Assembly: GCF_025766255.1 (NCBI RefSeq)
Contig: NW_026516834.1
Span: 1 to 64,000 of the forward strand
Direction: 5' to 3'
Length of the DNA stretch: 64,000 nucleotides
DNA from: Zychaea mexicana
Taxonomy: Eukaryota; Mucoromycota; Mucoromycetes; Mucorales; Lichtheimiaceae
Shown: positions 61,604 through 64,000 of the stretch, in pieces
Layout: each line of letters begins with the position of its first letter
How positions within the stretch are numbered: position 1 is the stretch's first letter
The notes under the pieces: model-generated
Database searches by the model: none
Told to the model about the DNA's origin: nothing
What the model saw: the letters and a program-made list of their open reading frames with translations, nothing else
Made by a program: the position numbers and the translations under genes

Positions 61604-63431
61604 ATGTCCACAACAGAAGTAGATATGAACGGCTCTCCTACAGATCGATCCAAGCGACCTCGTCTCGAAGACGGTGATTGGGATTCTGACTACGAGCGCG
61701 ATGGCCAAGACGATCGTCACCCAAAACGTCAAGCCGTTCCCGATCCTGAAACTAAAGCACCTCACTTTGCCGGTGCCACAGAGCCTGACTCGGACACCAC
61801 AGGCAGACACGAAAGCAACGGTGCGGCTGCTTCATCTGCTGCTTCCGCCTCTGCTACTGGCGCTGCAGGAGCATCCAACAACAACAACAATGCCACACAA
61901 TCGGCTGGTGCTAACAATGGTAGCGGCACTGGACGATCCCGACGGAAGAAGTGGGAAGAAGGTGGCTCTCAAGATTCGGACGATAACGAGGATGACGAGG
62001 TTCAGATTCTGCTTGACAGCAACGGCGAGTCAAAGGGCGCGAACGGTCCAGATGGCGCTGCTGCTGCGAACAACACCGGAGCCCAAGTGGCCGCTGCAGC
62101 ATCGACTTCAGCATCAGCAGTCCATTACGATGCAGCTGGCTCGGACGCACAGTCGTTGGCTTCGTTTCCACCAGGCGTTCCCTCAGTATCGATTCGATCG
62201 TTGGTCAGCACCAAGGATGCCGGCGTGATCATTGGTCGTGGTGGTAAAAACGTGAGCGAAATTCGTGAAATGTCTGCTGCTCGGGTGACCATCTCGGATA
62301 TCATTCCTATGGCTTATGAACGTATCCTGACCGTCACTGGTCCTGTGAATGCTGTTGCAAAGGTAATGTTATAGACGATGTTATTGTAAATCGGGTTAAA
62401 AAAACCAGCGTAGAAAAGATGTGTTTCACATGCATGTTTTTAACCCCTCGCTCTCTGTTTTTTATTTTGTCACAGGCCTATGCACTTGTGGCACAAAAGA
62501 TTCTCTTGGAAATGCCAAATCCTGACGAGGGTCAAGACCAATCGTTGACGATCCGACTTCTTGTAGCAGACCAACGTATGGGTACATTGATTGGCCGTGG
62601 CGGCAGCGTTATACGGTCTATCCAAGAACACAGCCACGCACGTGTCAACGCGTCCGAGGAGCCGTTGCCCTTGTCGACCGAACGTACGGTGACCATTGTG
62701 GGCACAACCGATGCTGTCCAATCCGCCATCCAGCAAATCAGCGAGATCTTGGCCGAACACCCGGAACGCGTGAACGCAAGCTCGACTGTCCAGTATCGTC
62801 CGCAGCCTCAGGGGACAAACATGTCAACTCGAAGCTATCATGGCGGCATGGGTGGTAGTACCCGGTCGAGCTCAGCAGGAGTTAGCGGAGGAGCGAATGC
62901 TGTAGCAGCAGCGGCCTCGTCAATGAACCCCTATGGAGCAGCCATGATGGGACACATGGGAGGCATGCCGATGAGCGGAGCCAACCCTCAATTTTATTAC
63001 CAGGCTGCCGCTGCTGCTGCTGCTGCAGGTGCTTACGGAGGTATGCCAAGTTCGTCGAGCCGACAAGGCGATTATGGCATGGCTGGTATGGTGGCCAGTT
63101 CGCAAGCTCAACAGATTTTCATTCCAAACGAAATGGTAAGTCTCCATACACTTTCTGAATCTTTTGATGGACGTTCTGTAAGTGTATATCTTCTAACATG
63201 TTTCATTGGTATTATTTCGGTACATAGGTCGGTTGTATTATTGGCAAGGGTGGCAGTAAGATCAATGAGATTCGACAGTTGAGTGGAAGTCATATCAAGA
63301 TTGCGGATCCTCATGGTAATACGAACGAGCGCTTGGTCACCATCACTGGCACGCCGGAAAGCAACCAAATGGCCCTCTATCTCTTGTATTCTCGCTTGGA
63401 AAGTGAAAAGGGTCGCTTGGGCTTGCGCTAG
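61604..63431 (+). CDS. Three-KH-domain RNA-binding protein (PCBP/Rnc1-like)
   Basis: Exons 61604-62362, 62476-63135 and 63228-63431, phases consistent, 540 residues. A disordered acidic/Ala/Asn-rich head with an arginine patch (TGRSRRKKWEEGG) precedes three KH domains. Their GxxG loops are: GVIIGRGGKNVSEIREMSAA, GTLIGRGGSVIRSIQEHSHA and GCIIGKGGSKINEIRQLSGS. A Gly/Met/Ala-rich linker with an alanine tract separates KH2 and KH3. The 2+1 KH arrangement matches poly(C)-binding proteins, fungal Pbp2/Hek2 and S. pombe Rnc1, which bind pyrimidine-rich mRNA to control stability and translation. Its own leader is pyrimidine-rich, a possible autoregulatory target (inference). Confidence 0.93.
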
Positions 63432-64000
63432 AATTCGATTCTATTTGTGTTTTTTTCTTTCAAATGTATGTGTGTGTGTGATAAGTGTTTTTTTCCCTTG
63501 CGTGCCCGTTCGCGAGGCACAATATATAGTATCAAAAATAAATAAAAAATGATTCGTTCAACAATAACGTGAAGAATTGTAAGAGCAGTGTGGTGGGACC
63601 ACTGCTACTACAACTGTGAGAATGTCGGGCAAGTATGTATATATCACGGCTTGACTAGATTATTCTCACCGAACCCAAGGGTACGAATATAACCAAAATA
63701 ACTCTTTGATGATAGCTAGTGAGCTCAAGAAGACCGTGTGTGTATGCTCTCAAGATCACTGGACCTTTTCTCTAATAGCACGAACTGTTTACCGTGTGTA
63801 TACGGTATTAAAATGACTACAGCCAACCCCGCTGAAACCCACAAGTCGCACATTGCAACGTAATTTACAGCTTATAAACTTTTCGAACTTTAGATATTAA
63901 ATGACCGGAAACCGTAGCGTGTTTCTGTAAGCCGAGTGGCGGTCTTTAAAGGGATGAATCCATTTGTCGGTGGAATCACGGTTGCTTGGTTGTCTTGCCG
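63432..64000. other. Right-edge intergenic
   Basis: 3' UTR of the KH gene (AATAAATAAA-type signal near 63537) and AT-rich sequence. No gene seen. Confidence 0.5.

Overview
This window is nuclear DNA from a filamentous fungus, most likely an early-diverging one (Mucoromycota, probably Mucorales). The genes are split by many short GT-AG introns, mostly about 45-150 bases. The core genes are eukaryotic: RPS6, RPN8, Rab2, CYC8, LST8, cytochrome c1, Derlin, eIF5-mimic protein. Two further genes point away from Dikarya: an Integrator subunit 13 homologue and a Fanzor-type nuclease. No prokaryotic operons, CRISPR arrays, rRNA genes or convincing tRNA genes were seen. The lineage is an inference. Exon coordinates come from reading splice sites and checking that reading-frame phases add up.

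Layout. 0.5-4.1 kb (+): a VC0807-like membrane protein and a Ser/Thr-rich protein with repeated tryptophan motifs. 4.2-10.97 kb (-): Integrator subunit 13, ribosomal protein S6, and proteasome lid subunit Rpn8. Rpn8 shares a 226-base divergent promoter with Rab2 (11.2-12.8 kb, +), a ten-exon gene with 11- and 16-base microexons. 13.6-15.1 kb holds an unrecognised small gene and possible relics. 15.6-19.4 kb: prolidase (-), a small His-rich intronless gene (+) and glutamine synthetase (-). 20.8-25.1 kb (+): the CYC8/SSN6 corepressor. 25.3-27.2 kb (-): the BZW/5MP translation regulator. 28.6-30.4 kb (+): LST8 of the TOR complexes, with an unusual poly-Gln N-terminal extension.

30.6-33.5 kb is the accessory highlight. 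Two uncharacterised small genes overlap tail to tail. They are followed by a frame-consistent eight-exon chain (31948-33498, +) encoding the C-terminal half of a Fanzor (eukaryotic TnpB-like, RNA-guided nuclease family). It has an altered zinc finger and a shifted, degenerate RuvC-I segment just upstream. 34.3-36.3 kb (-): a carboxypeptidase-Y-type serine carboxypeptidase. 38.2-39.0 kb (+): a steroid 5-alpha-reductase-like protein. 39.97-41.85 kb (-): a decayed Dal5/ACS-family MFS transporter. 42.6-44.3 kb (-): a Mg-chelatase/MoxR-like AAA-lid protein. 44.8-46.2 kb (-): cytochrome c1. 46.9-47.9 kb (-): Derlin. 48.7-54.6 kb (+): a Reeler-domain membrane protein followed closely by a P5-type ATPase that has a signal peptide and a Cys-rich domain. 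A decayed copy of the ATPase 3' exon lies at 55.15 kb. 55.5-56.5 kb (-): L-lactate dehydrogenase. 58.9-59.8 kb (-): a type II peroxiredoxin whose first coding exon is only the ATG. 61.6-63.4 kb (+): a three-KH-domain RNA-binding protein.

Most genes are independent housekeeping units. Functional neighbours are limited: Derlin and Rpn8 both serve ER and proteasomal protein turnover but are far apart, and the Reeler/P5-ATPase pair shares strand and secretory targeting. The likely mobile or decaying material is concentrated at 13.6-15.1, 31.8-33.9, 39.3-42.5, 55.1-55.3 and 57.2-58.1 kb.
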